Positions 26,702 through 34,968 of a stretch of 64,000 nucleotides of DNA are shown piece after piece. The position numbers and the translations under genes were made by a program. The stretch comes from UBA4416 sp040387555 (GTDB lineage: Bacteria > Bacteroidota > Bacteroidia > B-17B0 > Aurantibacillaceae), in NCBI GenBank assembly GCA_040387555.1, contig JAZKDO010000005.1:577102-641101 (forward strand). The letters run 5' to 3'. How positions within the stretch are numbered: position 1 is the stretch's first letter; every line of letters begins with the position of its first letter. Under the pieces are notes generated by a model, which saw nothing but the letters and a program-made list of their open reading frames with translations, was not told the origin of the DNA and ran no database searches.

Positions 26702-28156
26702 ATGAAAAATATTATATTGATTTTCCTCATCCTTATTTTTCACTTTATTTCCTTTTCAGGTTTTTCAGATAGATATCCTGATTCATTAAAGTTGATCCTT
26801 AAGAATGAACATAATGACTCAATCAAAGCATTTCTTAAACTGAAATTAAGTGTTTACTATCAATATAAAGATCAATATAAATCATTGCTGTTTGCAAGAT
26901 CAGCATTAGTTGATGCAAAAAAAATAAATAGTGATAACCTGATAGCAAATGCATATAGGGATATTGGTGTGTATTACTCATTTAAAACAATAACAGATAC
27001 AGCCTCTATTTATTTGGACAGTGCTTTTGCTCTTTACAAAAAAACAGGTTCCCATTCAGGTTTAGCCCTTACACATTTATATTTAGGTGAAAATTATGAA
27101 AGCACTGCATCCTGGGATAAAGCATTATATCATTTTTTAAAATCTGCCGAGAATAGTCAAATTGAAAGTGATAAGAATGTACTTTCTAAAGCTTATGAAA
27201 AAGTTGGACAGGTTTTAGTAAACATGAATCGTTTGGATGAGGCATTAATTTATGCAAGAAAAGGACTTTTTATTTCTGAATCTATCAAACACGATTATGA
27301 GTCGGCAAAAATTTACAATTTAGAAGGTATTATTTTCGACTATCGTGGTGAGCTGGATTCAGCTTTAATATTTTACGATAAGGCTTTAGAAATAAACAAT
27401 CGTCTTGGCTCAACTTATGATGGGGCAATTATCCTGATGAATATGGGAGTTATTTATTTTACTCAGGGTAAATTGAAATTAGCAGAAGAGAAAACACTGG
27501 AAGCGCTTAATTTGGTATTGTCTTTTGAGGAGATGGGATCTGTAGCAGCATGTTATATTAATCTTGGGGAAATTTATTCAAAGCAAGGCTCTTATAAGAA
27601 AGCAATAGAATTTTTAGATAAAGGAATAGTTATACTCGGGGATTTAAAACGCTATGATTTTTTAATAGAAGGCTTACGAATTAAAGCGGAAACTTTAAAA
27701 AACAGTAAGGACTTTGAAAATGCATTAGCTGTATACGAAAGATATACGGGTTTAAAGGATAGCATCTTTAATTCAGAGTCAAATAAAAATATGACTGAGA
27801 TGCAGACGAAGTTTAAAAGCAAAGAGCAGGAAGTTGAAATTAAATTGCATCAGGCAGAAACTGCTAAACAAAAAAGCATTACAAATTTTATTATTGGAAT
27901 CGTAATTTTGATCTTACTAATTTCAATATTTCTTATTGTGGCCTATAGAGATAAGCGTAAAGCAAATGCCTTACTTCACCTTCAGAAAGAGGAAATAGAG
28001 AAACAAAAAGAAATTGTTGATAAAGCTTATGAAGAACTTCACGAAAAGAACAAAGAGATATTAGACAGTATATATTATGCACGAAGAATTCAGCGAGCAC
28101 TATTAACAAGTGAAAAGTATATAGAAAGAAATTTAAATAAATTGATAAAAAAGTAA
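26702..28156 (+). CDS. TPR-transmembrane signalling protein, ends before its SpoIIE domain (split gene)
   Basis: 484 residues: signal sequence (1-20), seven or so TPRs (about 40-360; AYRDIGVYYSF, YNLEGIIFDYRGELDSALIFYDKAL), a transmembrane helix (about 394-416, IIGIVILILLISIFLIVAY), a coiled coil and the linker DSIYYARRIQRALLTSEKYIERNL. In the paralogue at 14400 the same linker runs directly into a SpoIIE phosphatase domain. Here a TAA at 28154-28156 interrupts, and the same frame resumes four codons later at the ATG of the phosphatase gene. It could be a genuine two-gene split, a nonsense mutation or a readthrough site. Confidence 0.85.
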   Translation: MKNIILIFLILIFHFISFSGFSDRYPDSLKLILKNEHNDSIKAFLKLKLSVYYQYKDQYKSLLFARSALVDAKKINSDNLIANAYRDIGVYYSFKTITDTASIYLDSAFALYKKTGSHSGLALTHLYLGENYESTASWDKALYHFLKSAENSQIESDKNVLSKAYEKVGQVLVNMNRLDEALIYARKGLFISESIKHDYESAKIYNLEGIIFDYRGELDSALIFYDKALEINNRLGSTYDGAIILMNMGVIYFTQGKLKLAEEKTLEALNLVLSFEEMGSVAACYINLGEIYSKQGSYKKAIEFLDKGIVILGDLKRYDFLIEGLRIKAETLKNSKDFENALAVYERYTGLKDSIFNSESNKNMTEMQTKFKSKEQEVEIKLHQAETAKQKSITNFIIGIVILILLISIFLIVAYRDKRKANALLHLQKEEIEKQKEIVDKAYEELHEKNKEILDSIYYARRIQRALLTSEKYIERNLNKLIKK

Positions 28157-28168
28157 ATAACTTACGTT

Positions 28169-28876
28169 ATGGAAGTGACTCTTGATTCAAAGAAATTCTT
28201 TATTCTTTATAAACCAAAGGATATTGTTAGTGGTGATTTTTATTATGCTTTGGCGCATCAACACCCTGGTAGTGATATAGAAAAATTTTTCTTATGTACA
28301 GCTGATTGTACTGGGCATGGCGTGCCGGGTGCATTTATGAGTATGCTCAATATTTCTTATTTAAATGAGTCAATCATTGAAAAGAAAATTGCCAGCCCTA
28401 ACTTGGTACTGGATCACATTAGAGAAGAAATTATTGCGTCTTTAAATCCTGAAGGTAGTGAAGAAGAATCAAAAGACGGAATGGATTGCATTCTTGCAGC
28501 CTTTGATTTTACGAATAATATCCTGGAATATGCCGCGGCAAATAATAGCTTTTATATTGTGAGGGAAGGAGAATTAATCTCATGTCCTGCTGATAAAATG
28601 CCTGTAGGTATGCATAGTGATATGAAGCCATTTACTTTAAGAAAAGTAAACCTTATGAAAGGGGATATTGTTTATTCTTTGACTGATGGATACGCTGATC
28701 AGTTTGGAGGCCCAAAAGGTAAAAAATTTAAATATAAACCATTAGAGGAATTACTTGTAAGTAATTATAATTTGCCAATGGAAGAGCAAAAGGAAGTTCT
28801 TCACAAGAAATTTGAAGAATGGAAGGGAAATTTGGAGCAGGTTGACGATGTTTTATTGATTGGAATAAGAGTTTAA
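28169..28876 (+). CDS. SpoIIE-type (PP2C) serine phosphatase domain protein, separate cistron
   Basis: 235 residues forming a complete SpoIIE domain: FILYKPKDIVSGDFYYA, metal-binding Asp in DCTGHGVPGAFMS, KDGMDCILAAFD, and LTDGYADQFGGPKGKKF near the end, all conserved with the intact fusions at 14400 and 41934. It starts 12 bases after, and in the same frame as, the TPR-membrane gene upstream. About 18 extra codon positions, including the stop, lie between the shared linker and the shared phosphatase core, relative to the fusions. If translated from its own ATG the enzyme would be soluble and would need to contact the membrane partner non-covalently. Confidence 0.88.
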   Translation: MEVTLDSKKFFILYKPKDIVSGDFYYALAHQHPGSDIEKFFLCTADCTGHGVPGAFMSMLNISYLNESIIEKKIASPNLVLDHIREEIIASLNPEGSEEESKDGMDCILAAFDFTNNILEYAAANNSFYIVREGELISCPADKMPVGMHSDMKPFTLRKVNLMKGDIVYSLTDGYADQFGGPKGKKFKYKPLEELLVSNYNLPMEEQKEVLHKKFEEWKGNLEQVDDVLLIGIRV

Positions 28877-29021
28877 ATAAATTTTCTTTTTGTTTTATAA
28901 ATTTTCAAAAATATAACGAAGGTTTGAAGATTTGCATCCTTTTAAGCAACTTTAAAGATAATTGTTTAAATTTTCTTTCGTTTTGTGATTAAGTTTTCCT
29001 GTAAATTACTTTGAACTTTTG

Positions 29022-29029
29022 TAAATTTG
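29022..29029 (+). promoter_or_regulatory. Putative -7 box upstream of the DUF3127 gene
   Basis: TAAATTTG matches the Bacteroidota -7 consensus TAnnTTTG and lies 44 bases before the start codon at 29074. The surrounding 197-base gap holds no gene. A matching -33 element is not convincing. Confidence 0.35.
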
Positions 29030-29073
29030 TTTATTATAAGAATCTGTAATCAATAACGTAAAATATATAGAAA

Positions 29074-29457
29074 ATGGAAGTAACAGGACAATTAAAACTG
29101 AAGTACGACACACAAAAAGTAAGCGATAAATTTCAAAAAAGAGATTTCGTTTTAGCAACGGATCTAAGTACTCCTTACCCTCAATTTGTAAGTTTTCAGG
29201 TAACTCAGGACAAGTGTTCGATGCTTGATTCTTTTAATCAGGGTGATGAAATAAAAGTTCAATTTAATTTACGTGGACGCGAGTGGAATGGTCCACAAGG
29301 CATTAAGTATTTTAATACATTGGAAGCCTGGAGAATTGAGAAAGTGGCTGCAGGACAATCATCCGCTCCTGCTCAGAATAATTCAGGAATGCAGGAAAAC
29401 ACATCGGCTCCTGTATTTAATAGTAGCATCTCCGATAACGACGATCTTCCTTTCTAA
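29074..29457 (+). CDS. DUF3127 OB-fold protein with an SSB-like acidic tail
   Basis: 127 residues. The N-terminal domain (about 1-95: MEVTGQLKLKYDTQKVSDKF, then FQVTQDKCSMLDSFNQGDEIKVQFNLRGREWNG) is the DUF3127 family of Bacteroidota, predicted to adopt an OB fold. A low-complexity Gln/Asn/Ser linker follows and the protein ends in SDNDDLPF, very like the DDDIPF tip by which bacterial single-stranded DNA-binding proteins recruit repair and replication partners. A role in nucleic-acid binding is therefore inferred, not shown. It has its own strong terminator, so it is a single-gene unit. Confidence 0.88.
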   Translation: MEVTGQLKLKYDTQKVSDKFQKRDFVLATDLSTPYPQFVSFQVTQDKCSMLDSFNQGDEIKVQFNLRGREWNGPQGIKYFNTLEAWRIEKVAAGQSSAPAQNNSGMQENTSAPVFNSSISDNDDLPF

Positions 29458-29465
29458 ATCATTTA

Positions 29466-29500
29466 AAAGCCTAAGATGAAAATCTTAGGCTTTTTATTTT
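29466..29500 (+). terminator. Rho-independent terminator after the DUF3127 gene
   Basis: AAGCCTAAGAT / ATCTTAGGCTT is an 11-bp perfect stem with a GAAA loop followed by TTTATTTT. The T-run ends at the base before the ansA ATG (29501), so termination for the upstream gene and translation start of the next are contiguous. Confidence 0.92.
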
Positions 29501-30532
29501 ATGGCCAATTCAAAACCTTCTGTTCTTCTTATATATACCGGTGGCACCATTGGTATGATGCAGGATGCCCGCTCCGGCGAATTAAGACCGTTTAATTTTA
29601 AAGCCCTTACTCAGCAAATTCCTGAACTGGGGAAATTTGATATTAGTTTATCATCTATTTCTTTTAAGCATCCTATTGATTCTTCAAACATGCATCCCCG
29701 CGTCTGGGTTGAATTGGCAAACATTATAAAAAATAATTACCAAAAGCATGATGGATTTGTAGTATTACATGGATCTGATACTATGTCATATACCGCAAGT
29801 GCTTTAAGTTTCATGCTGGAAAATCTTGATAAGCCTGTTATTTTAACAGGTTCTCAGTTGCCCATTGGAATTATCAGAACTGATGGCAAGGAAAACCTAA
29901 TTACTGCTATTGAAATTGCATCTGCCCGTAAAAATAAAAGGCCGATAGTTAGTGAAGTTTGCATTTATTTTGAGTATAAATTGTATAGAGGAAATCGTAC
30001 TTATAAATATAATTCTGCGCATTTCGATGCTTTTAAATCTCCTAATTATCCTGCTTTGGCAGAAGCCGGAGTAGATATTCAGTATAATCCAACAGCTTTT
30101 TTAAAGCCATCTAAGAAATCACTAACAGTTCATACAAATTTAGAAAATGATATTGCTGTTTTAAAGTTATTTCCAGGGATTAGCAAAAAAATAACACTTT
30201 CCATTTTAAATACGCCAGGAATAAAAGCTGTGATTATTGAAACCTTTGGTGCTGGTAATGCTAGTACAGAAGAATGGTTCATAACGGCATTAAAACAGAC
30301 CATTGATAAAGAAATCATTGTTTATAATGTTACTCAATGTTCTGAAGGAAAGGTGATACAAGGAATGTATGAAACCAGCAGTGCTTTAAAAAAAATAGGA
30401 GTAATTAGTGGCTACGACATCACTTTTGAAAGTGCGGTTGCAAAACTAATGTATGTAATGGGTAAAAAAATATCATTTGAAAAATCCGGAAAACTGCTGG
30501 AAACAAATCTTAGAGGCGAGATCACAGTTTAA
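29501..30532 (+). CDS. ansA: Type I L-asparaginase
   Basis: 343 residues, cytoplasmic, close to the 338 of the Escherichia coli type I enzyme. Catalytic motifs are complete: LIYTGGTIGM with the nucleophile Thr, HGSDTMSYTASAL with the Thr-Asp pair, and the Lys in TDGKENLITAIEI. It hydrolyses asparagine to aspartate and ammonia. The start must be at 29501 because the next Met lies beyond the catalytic TGGTIG. That ATG directly follows the U-tract of a strong terminator, so the gene needs terminator readthrough or a start site inside the hairpin region. Confidence 0.95.
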   Translation: MANSKPSVLLIYTGGTIGMMQDARSGELRPFNFKALTQQIPELGKFDISLSSISFKHPIDSSNMHPRVWVELANIIKNNYQKHDGFVVLHGSDTMSYTASALSFMLENLDKPVILTGSQLPIGIIRTDGKENLITAIEIASARKNKRPIVSEVCIYFEYKLYRGNRTYKYNSAHFDAFKSPNYPALAEAGVDIQYNPTAFLKPSKKSLTVHTNLENDIAVLKLFPGISKKITLSILNTPGIKAVIIETFGAGNASTEEWFITALKQTIDKEIIVYNVTQCSEGKVIQGMYETSSALKKIGVISGYDITFESAVAKLMYVMGKKISFEKSGKLLETNLRGEITV

Positions 30533-30603
30533 TTGTTAATTGTGGTTATTTATAATACGATAATAAATTCTTAAGCCTTTCTTTGTTTTATTAAATTGCA
30601 CTT

Positions 30604-30957
30604 ATGAAAAATCAAATCAATGTCGAAGGAATCAGATTGTATGCTTATCATGGCTGTCTGCCGGAAGAAACAAAAATTGGTGGCGAATATATTGTTGATG
30701 TGAATATGATTTATGATTTCCATGAAGCCGCAGCTAAGGATGATTTGAACCTAACTATAGATTATTGCGCAGTGTTTGATATTTGTAAGGAAGAAATGGC
30801 AATTCCTTCTAAATTAATTGAACATGTAGGTAAAAGAATTTATGATCGTATAATTCGCGCTTTTCCTAAACTCATTGAAACTAAGGTGAAAGTTACTAAA
30901 ATATTGCCTCCAATGAATGGGCCTGTTGACAAAGTGTCTATCGTTATTGAGGATTAA
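30604..30957 (+). CDS. folB: Dihydroneopterin aldolase
   Basis: 117 residues, normal for FolB. Recognisable are INVEGIRLYAYHGCLPEE near the N-terminus (pterin-contact Tyr and Glu), VDVNMIYDF, and the conserved active-site Lys region in LIEHVGKRIYDRII. It cleaves 7,8-dihydroneopterin to 6-hydroxymethyl-7,8-dihydropterin and glycolaldehyde in folate synthesis, and some members also epimerise the substrate. It follows ansA by 71 bases on the same strand. Its 3' end overlaps the convergent zinc-ribbon gene by four bases. Tetrahydrofolate supply links it loosely to metH, but the two are not co-located. Confidence 0.95.
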   Translation: MKNQINVEGIRLYAYHGCLPEETKIGGEYIVDVNMIYDFHEAAAKDDLNLTIDYCAVFDICKEEMAIPSKLIEHVGKRIYDRIIRAFPKLIETKVKVTKILPPMNGPVDKVSIVIED

Positions 30958-31313
30958 TTTTCGCTTTTACGTTTTACCAGTAGATAATAATTTCCTTCAA
31001 TAGGTAAGTAACCGTATTCGTAACAAAATAAATACCTTTTTCCAGTTTTTGTGGTGCTTACGTTTGTGTAATAATTAAAGTTAAATCCTTTATCTGTTAA
31101 TTTTTGTTGGGAAACCGTCGCTGTTTCTTCAGGTAATAAATCTTCTATAATTCTTCTATTCTTTCTTAAAATATTATTGATGTTGCGAACATAATTTACC
31201 TGGTCGCTATTTAATTTATTATTAAAAGAATTGCGGCATAAATCACTACAGAATTTTTTATCTGCACGCCCATTAAATGTTTCTTCACACTCTAAACATT
31301 TTCTCTTTTCCAT
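30954..31313 (-). CDS. Small zinc-ribbon protein (DUF2116-like)
   Basis: 119 residues. The N-terminus has a four-Cys ribbon, Cys6-x2-Cys9 and Cys22-x3-Cys26, in KCLECEETFNGRADKKFCSDLCRNSFNN, typical of small zinc-binding proteins annotated as DUF2116 in Bacteroidota. The rest is basic and helical (RNINNILRKNRRIIEDLLP) with an aromatic C-terminal part (YLFCYEYGYLPIEGNYYLLVKRK). It may bind nucleic acid, but this is only inferred from composition. It begins four bases before the nadE coding sequence ends the intergenic space, and shares its orientation, so it is probably co-transcribed behind nadE. Confidence 0.7.
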   Translation of the reverse strand: MEKRKCLECEETFNGRADKKFCSDLCRNSFNNKLNSDQVNYVRNINNILRKNRRIIEDLLPEETATVSQQKLTDKGFNFNYYTNVSTTKTGKRYLFCYEYGYLPIEGNYYLLVKRKSEN

Positions 31314-31317
31314 GCAT

Positions 31318-32097
31318 TTAAATTAAATATTCTTTTGGAATTTCACAAACAGGTATTGGCAGCATTTTGTGTTTATTCGCATTATTCCGGCTTTGATAAA
31401 TTTGCATTACTTTTATTTGCCGATCATTGAGCGCATAGTTTTCTTTATTTTCTAAATATAGCATAGCCCATTCTAATTCGTCATAAGAAGCACCAATCTG
31501 GTCTTCATCAGTTCGGCCATCTGCAAACAGACCATCTGTTGGCCTAGCATTTAGAATATCATCATTAATCCCTACTTTACCTGCTATGCTGTATACCTGT
31601 GATTTCATGAGATCAGCGATTGGACTTAAATCAACTCCTCCATCACCGTATTTGGTATAAAATCCAACGCCAAAGTCTTCTACTTTATTTCCAGTACCAG
31701 CCACCAAAAGTTTGTGATGTCCTGCATAAGCGTATAAGGTTGTCATCCTGAGCCTGGCCCGTGTATTCGCCATGGTTAAAAAATCCTGAATTGATGGATC
31801 ATATGTTTTTTCAATAGTTTCAAGAACGGATGTAAGGTTTACTTCTGCATCACTTACGTTATTATATTTTGTTTTTAACCACTGAATATGTTTATTACTG
31901 CGATCATATTCGGTTTTATATTGTCTAATAGGAAGGTTCAAACAAATAACTTTCTTACCAGTCATTGCACAAAGTGTGGAGGTAAGAGCAGAATCAATGC
32001 CTCCTGAAATGCCTATTACAAAGCCATCTGTTTTGGACCTTTCAGAGTATTGTTTTAACCAATGAACGATATGATCTATAATTTTTTCGTATTTCAT
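31318..32097 (-). CDS. nadE: Ammonia-dependent NAD(+) synthetase
   Basis: 259 residues, the short form without a glutaminase domain. The ATP-pyrophosphatase P-loop GISGGIDSALTS lies at about residues 28-39, followed by NTRARLRMTTLYAYA, the GTGNKVEDFGVGFYTKYGDGGVDLSPIADL region that binds deamido-NAD and ammonia, and DGRTDEDQIGASYDELE. It amidates nicotinic acid adenine dinucleotide using ATP and ammonia. A clear bidirectional terminator lies just upstream at 32121-32151. In other gliding Bacteroidota nadE is often near gldB, and gldB is indeed only one gene away here. Confidence 0.95.
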   Translation of the reverse strand: MKYEKIIDHIVHWLKQYSERSKTDGFVIGISGGIDSALTSTLCAMTGKKVICLNLPIRQYKTEYDRSNKHIQWLKTKYNNVSDAEVNLTSVLETIEKTYDPSIQDFLTMANTRARLRMTTLYAYAGHHKLLVAGTGNKVEDFGVGFYTKYGDGGVDLSPIADLMKSQVYSIAGKVGINDDILNARPTDGLFADGRTDEDQIGASYDELEWAMLYLENKENYALNDRQIKVMQIYQSRNNANKHKMLPIPVCEIPKEYLI

Positions 32098-32120
32098 GAT
32101 TTTAAGACTTATATAAAAAT

Positions 32121-32151
32121 AAAAAAATCCCGGCTATTTACCGGGATTTTT
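32121..32151. terminator. Rho-independent terminator, possibly bidirectional
   Basis: AATCCCGG and CCGGGATT form an eight-bp stem with a seven-base loop, flanked by A residues on one side and T residues on the other. It serves the outer-membrane protein gene at 32169-33035 (minus) and separates it from nadE. Confidence 0.9.
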
Positions 32152-32168
32152 GAAAAAATGAATTACTG

Positions 32169-33035
32169 TTAGAATAGAATACCAAGATTAATACGAATTG
32201 CATTCATAAATATTCCTTGCTTCACTCTAAAAAAAGTCATATCACCATTTGAATCAACGTTTGTGTCATATACCATGTATTTTGATTCCTTTCTCATTAA
32301 GTTTGTAAATGAACGGAAGTAATTAATACTAAAAAACGCAGAGGTTGAACCAGATAAACGGTATTCAGCTCCTAAGCCAACGTTCATTCCAACACGGATT
32401 GGAATTAAAGAGCCATCCTTATTGATATTTATATTACTATTTGTACCACTATTTAACATATATCCATTTGAAGATGTTCCTGATGCAGTATATTTATCAG
32501 TTGCTCGGGATTTTACTCTAATACCGATTTCGCCACCAAACATCCCAAAGTATTTAAATCCACCCATTTCTTTTGTCATCATTTTTAAGGCCACTGGAAT
32601 AGTAACATGAGTTGTTTTTATTTTACGTTCTGTAATTCCAGCATAATACACATCTCCGGTTTGAAGCATGTCAGCAGAATTTACCCCATCTTCCAATTCT
32701 TTTAGGTTATTAGAATTGTCGGTTAAATAACTAACAACATATGGGGAAGTAGAAAGTGGATCAAATTTGTATTTGATGCTTCCGCTCTCAAAATCACCAC
32801 CAATACCTGTTACAAAACTCGCCGTTTTACCTAAACGAAATTCTGTTACCAATCCAAATCCAAACCCGAAACCGGCGCTTAATTTTGATGTGGAACTTTC
32901 ATTAGACGAGAACCATGTTGGTTGTGCAGCTACTTTTAATCCTAATCTGAATTTTTTATCATCGTCAGTATCCTGCGCTAAAAAAGAATTAGCTAACATG
33001 AACGTGCTCGAAACTATAAGTAAAATCTTTTTCAT
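32169..33035 (-). CDS. Outer-membrane beta-barrel protein (porin-family, PorT-like barrel type)
   Basis: 288 residues: signal peptide (1-20, ending SFLAQ), then about eight to ten amphipathic strands (FRLGLKVAAQPTWF, GFGFGFGLVTEFRLG, TSAFFSINYFRSF) closing with MNAIRINLGILF, a terminal aromatic residue as expected of barrels inserted by the BAM machinery. It belongs to the broad OMP_b-brl family of small Bacteroidota barrels; PorT of the type IX secretion system is a member of the same fold, but nothing here singles out PorT. It has its own terminator and is divergent from gldB. Confidence 0.75.
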   Translation of the reverse strand: MKKILLIVSSTFMLANSFLAQDTDDDKKFRLGLKVAAQPTWFSSNESSTSKLSAGFGFGFGLVTEFRLGKTASFVTGIGGDFESGSIKYKFDPLSTSPYVVSYLTDNSNNLKELEDGVNSADMLQTGDVYYAGITERKIKTTHVTIPVALKMMTKEMGGFKYFGMFGGEIGIRVKSRATDKYTASGTSSNGYMLNSGTNSNININKDGSLIPIRVGMNVGLGAEYRLSGSTSAFFSINYFRSFTNLMRKESKYMVYDTNVDSNGDMTFFRVKQGIFMNAIRINLGILF

Positions 33036-33086
33036 ATATTTTAGTTTTTATATAATTTAACATGGTAAAAATAACACAATTTTTTA

Positions 33087-34112
33087 ATGTATCCTCTTTT
33101 TTTTAGAATCATAATAGCGGTTGTGCTTGTAAGTTTTTTAACTCAATGCCACTCTGATCAGTTTGATATAGATACCAGTCAAGTGGAGATTGAACCGGTT
33201 ATATTTAAACGATTGGATAAGGATGTTTTTTCTCTGACTCCCGAAAATTGCGCAATGAAATTAACTGAGTTTCAAAAAAAGTATTCATCGTTTTATTTAC
33301 GCTATGTTTCGTCCATTGTAAATAATGGAGGGAAAGCGGATTCGTTGTATTCTCAAACCCTTCTAAGGTTTGTAGGCAATAAAGATATTCAAACAGCGTA
33401 TAATGATTTAAATAAAATCTATACTGATAATGATGTGGAATTGATTGGTGATGATATGACCGAAGCTGTAAAACGATTCAAAGTTTTTTTTCCTGATCGC
33501 AAAACTCCTAAACAATATGTAACTTTTGTAAGTGGCTTTCAATATAATGTTGTTTATGTTGATTCTACACTAGGAATTGGATTGGATATGTATTTAGGTA
33601 ATAAAAATAAGTTTTATGAAATGATGCAATTGCCAAAATTCAGGACAAGAACAATGAATAAAGAACATGTTCTTTCTGATGCTGTTCGCGGTTGGATTAT
33701 CACTGAATTTGATAATTCAGATCCGGTGAATAATCTTTTGAACCACGTAATTTTTTATGGTAAGATTTTTTACGTTTGCGATGCTTTATTGCCATCAGTT
33801 GAGGATTCAATAAAAATGGGATATACCACTGCTCAAATGGCTTACTGCAAAACGTATGAAAATAAGTTATGGGGTTTCTTTGCAAAAGATGATAAACTAT
33901 ATAATAATGACTTAAAATTAGTTTCAGAATTTACCAGTGACGGCCCCTTTACAAGAGCGATTAGTAAAGACTGTCCTCCAAGAATTGCTATGTGGCTTGG
34001 TAAAAGAATAGTTAAATCCTACATGGAGCACAATTCCAATGTGACTTTGGATGATCTTATGAAAGAAAAAGACGCGCAGAAAATTTTATCAAGATCTAAA
34101 TACAAACCATAA
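33087..34112 (+). CDS. gldB: Gliding motility lipoprotein GldB
   Basis: 341 residues. A hydrophobic leader ends at Cys21 (SFLTQCHSD), consistent with lipidation though Gln at -1 is atypical. The body matches GldB: VEIEPVIFKRLDKDVFSL near the start, LGIGLDMYLGNKNKFY in the middle and VLSDAVRGWIITEFD, with the C-terminal PPRIAMWLGKRIVKSYME. GldB is required for gliding in Flavobacterium and resembles Zn-protease-like chaperones in part, but its exact role is unresolved. The usual neighbour gldC is not found here; the next gene encodes a SprT-like protein. Confidence 0.85.
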   Translation: MYPLFFRIIIAVVLVSFLTQCHSDQFDIDTSQVEIEPVIFKRLDKDVFSLTPENCAMKLTEFQKKYSSFYLRYVSSIVNNGGKADSLYSQTLLRFVGNKDIQTAYNDLNKIYTDNDVELIGDDMTEAVKRFKVFFPDRKTPKQYVTFVSGFQYNVVYVDSTLGIGLDMYLGNKNKFYEMMQLPKFRTRTMNKEHVLSDAVRGWIITEFDNSDPVNNLLNHVIFYGKIFYVCDALLPSVEDSIKMGYTTAQMAYCKTYENKLWGFFAKDDKLYNNDLKLVSEFTSDGPFTRAISKDCPPRIAMWLGKRIVKSYMEHNSNVTLDDLMKEKDAQKILSRSKYKP

Positions 34113-34181
34113 AACAGCGATAAATTGAATAAAGGACAATTTTTTATTTAATTTTTTATTCTCTCAAGTACCTTTTAAATA

Positions 34182-34826
34182 ATGGCTCCCCGCGAACAGC
34201 AAATACTCCGAAACTCCGAAATATTGAAAAAATATATTCCTGAGTTTGCTATTCCTCAAATTGCAATATGGATCATCGAGTTTGATTTTAAATTAAAAAT
34301 TACAAAGGAACGTAGTACAAAGCTAGGAGATTATACTTCGCCAAGAGATGGGCTTAATCACACAATAACCATCAATCACAATTTAAATCAATATTCTTTT
34401 TTCATAACATTAGTTCATGAAATTGCTCATCTTCACACTTATAATAAACACAGAAATACTGTAGCGCCTCATGGCGAAGAATGGAAACAATCCTTCAGAG
34501 TTTTAATGACGCCGTTCTTAAGCACAGATAATCTTCCTCTGGATATTTTATATGCCCTAAGAAAATACCTTCAAAATCCCGCTGCCGCAAGTTGCAGTGA
34601 TACAACACTAATGCGTACGCTGAAATTATATGATACAAATGAAACAAACGGGCACTTGATTCTACTGGAGCATTTGCCGTACCGAACTCACTTCTTATAT
34701 AATGGTTCTCGTATTTTTGAAAAAGGAGAAAAGTTGAGAAAGCGCTATCGCTGCAAAGAAATTAGTACGGGCTCAGTGTATTTATTCAGTCCATTAGCAG
34801 AAGTAGAGGTTTTTGAAGGTGCATAA
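34182..34826 (+). CDS. SprT-like zinc-metallopeptidase-fold protein
   Basis: 214 residues, cytoplasmic. The zinc site is HEIAHLHTYNKH starting at His79, with a third candidate ligand His in APHGEEWKQSF, matching the SprT-like domain; eukaryotic SPRTN uses the same fold to cleave DNA-protein crosslinks. The C-terminal part (EHLPYRTHFLYNGSRIFEKGEKLRKRYRCKE) lacks the four-Cys ribbon of canonical SprT, retaining only one Cys in RYRCKE. Function in bacteria is not established. It follows gldB by 69 bases and may share its transcript. Confidence 0.85.
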   Translation: MAPREQQILRNSEILKKYIPEFAIPQIAIWIIEFDFKLKITKERSTKLGDYTSPRDGLNHTITINHNLNQYSFFITLVHEIAHLHTYNKHRNTVAPHGEEWKQSFRVLMTPFLSTDNLPLDILYALRKYLQNPAAASCSDTTLMRTLKLYDTNETNGHLILLEHLPYRTHFLYNGSRIFEKGEKLRKRYRCKEISTGSVYLFSPLAEVEVFEGA

Positions 34827-34968
34827 TTACTAAGAGTATTTCCTTTTTATTTTTAACAACAGTAAATTTTAATACGCTTGATTCTCATGCTATTAGATTT
34901 TCATTTGTTGATAAATCCAACAGGGGCAACACCTTTATACGTTTATATTTGTTATAAAACGAAAACAA

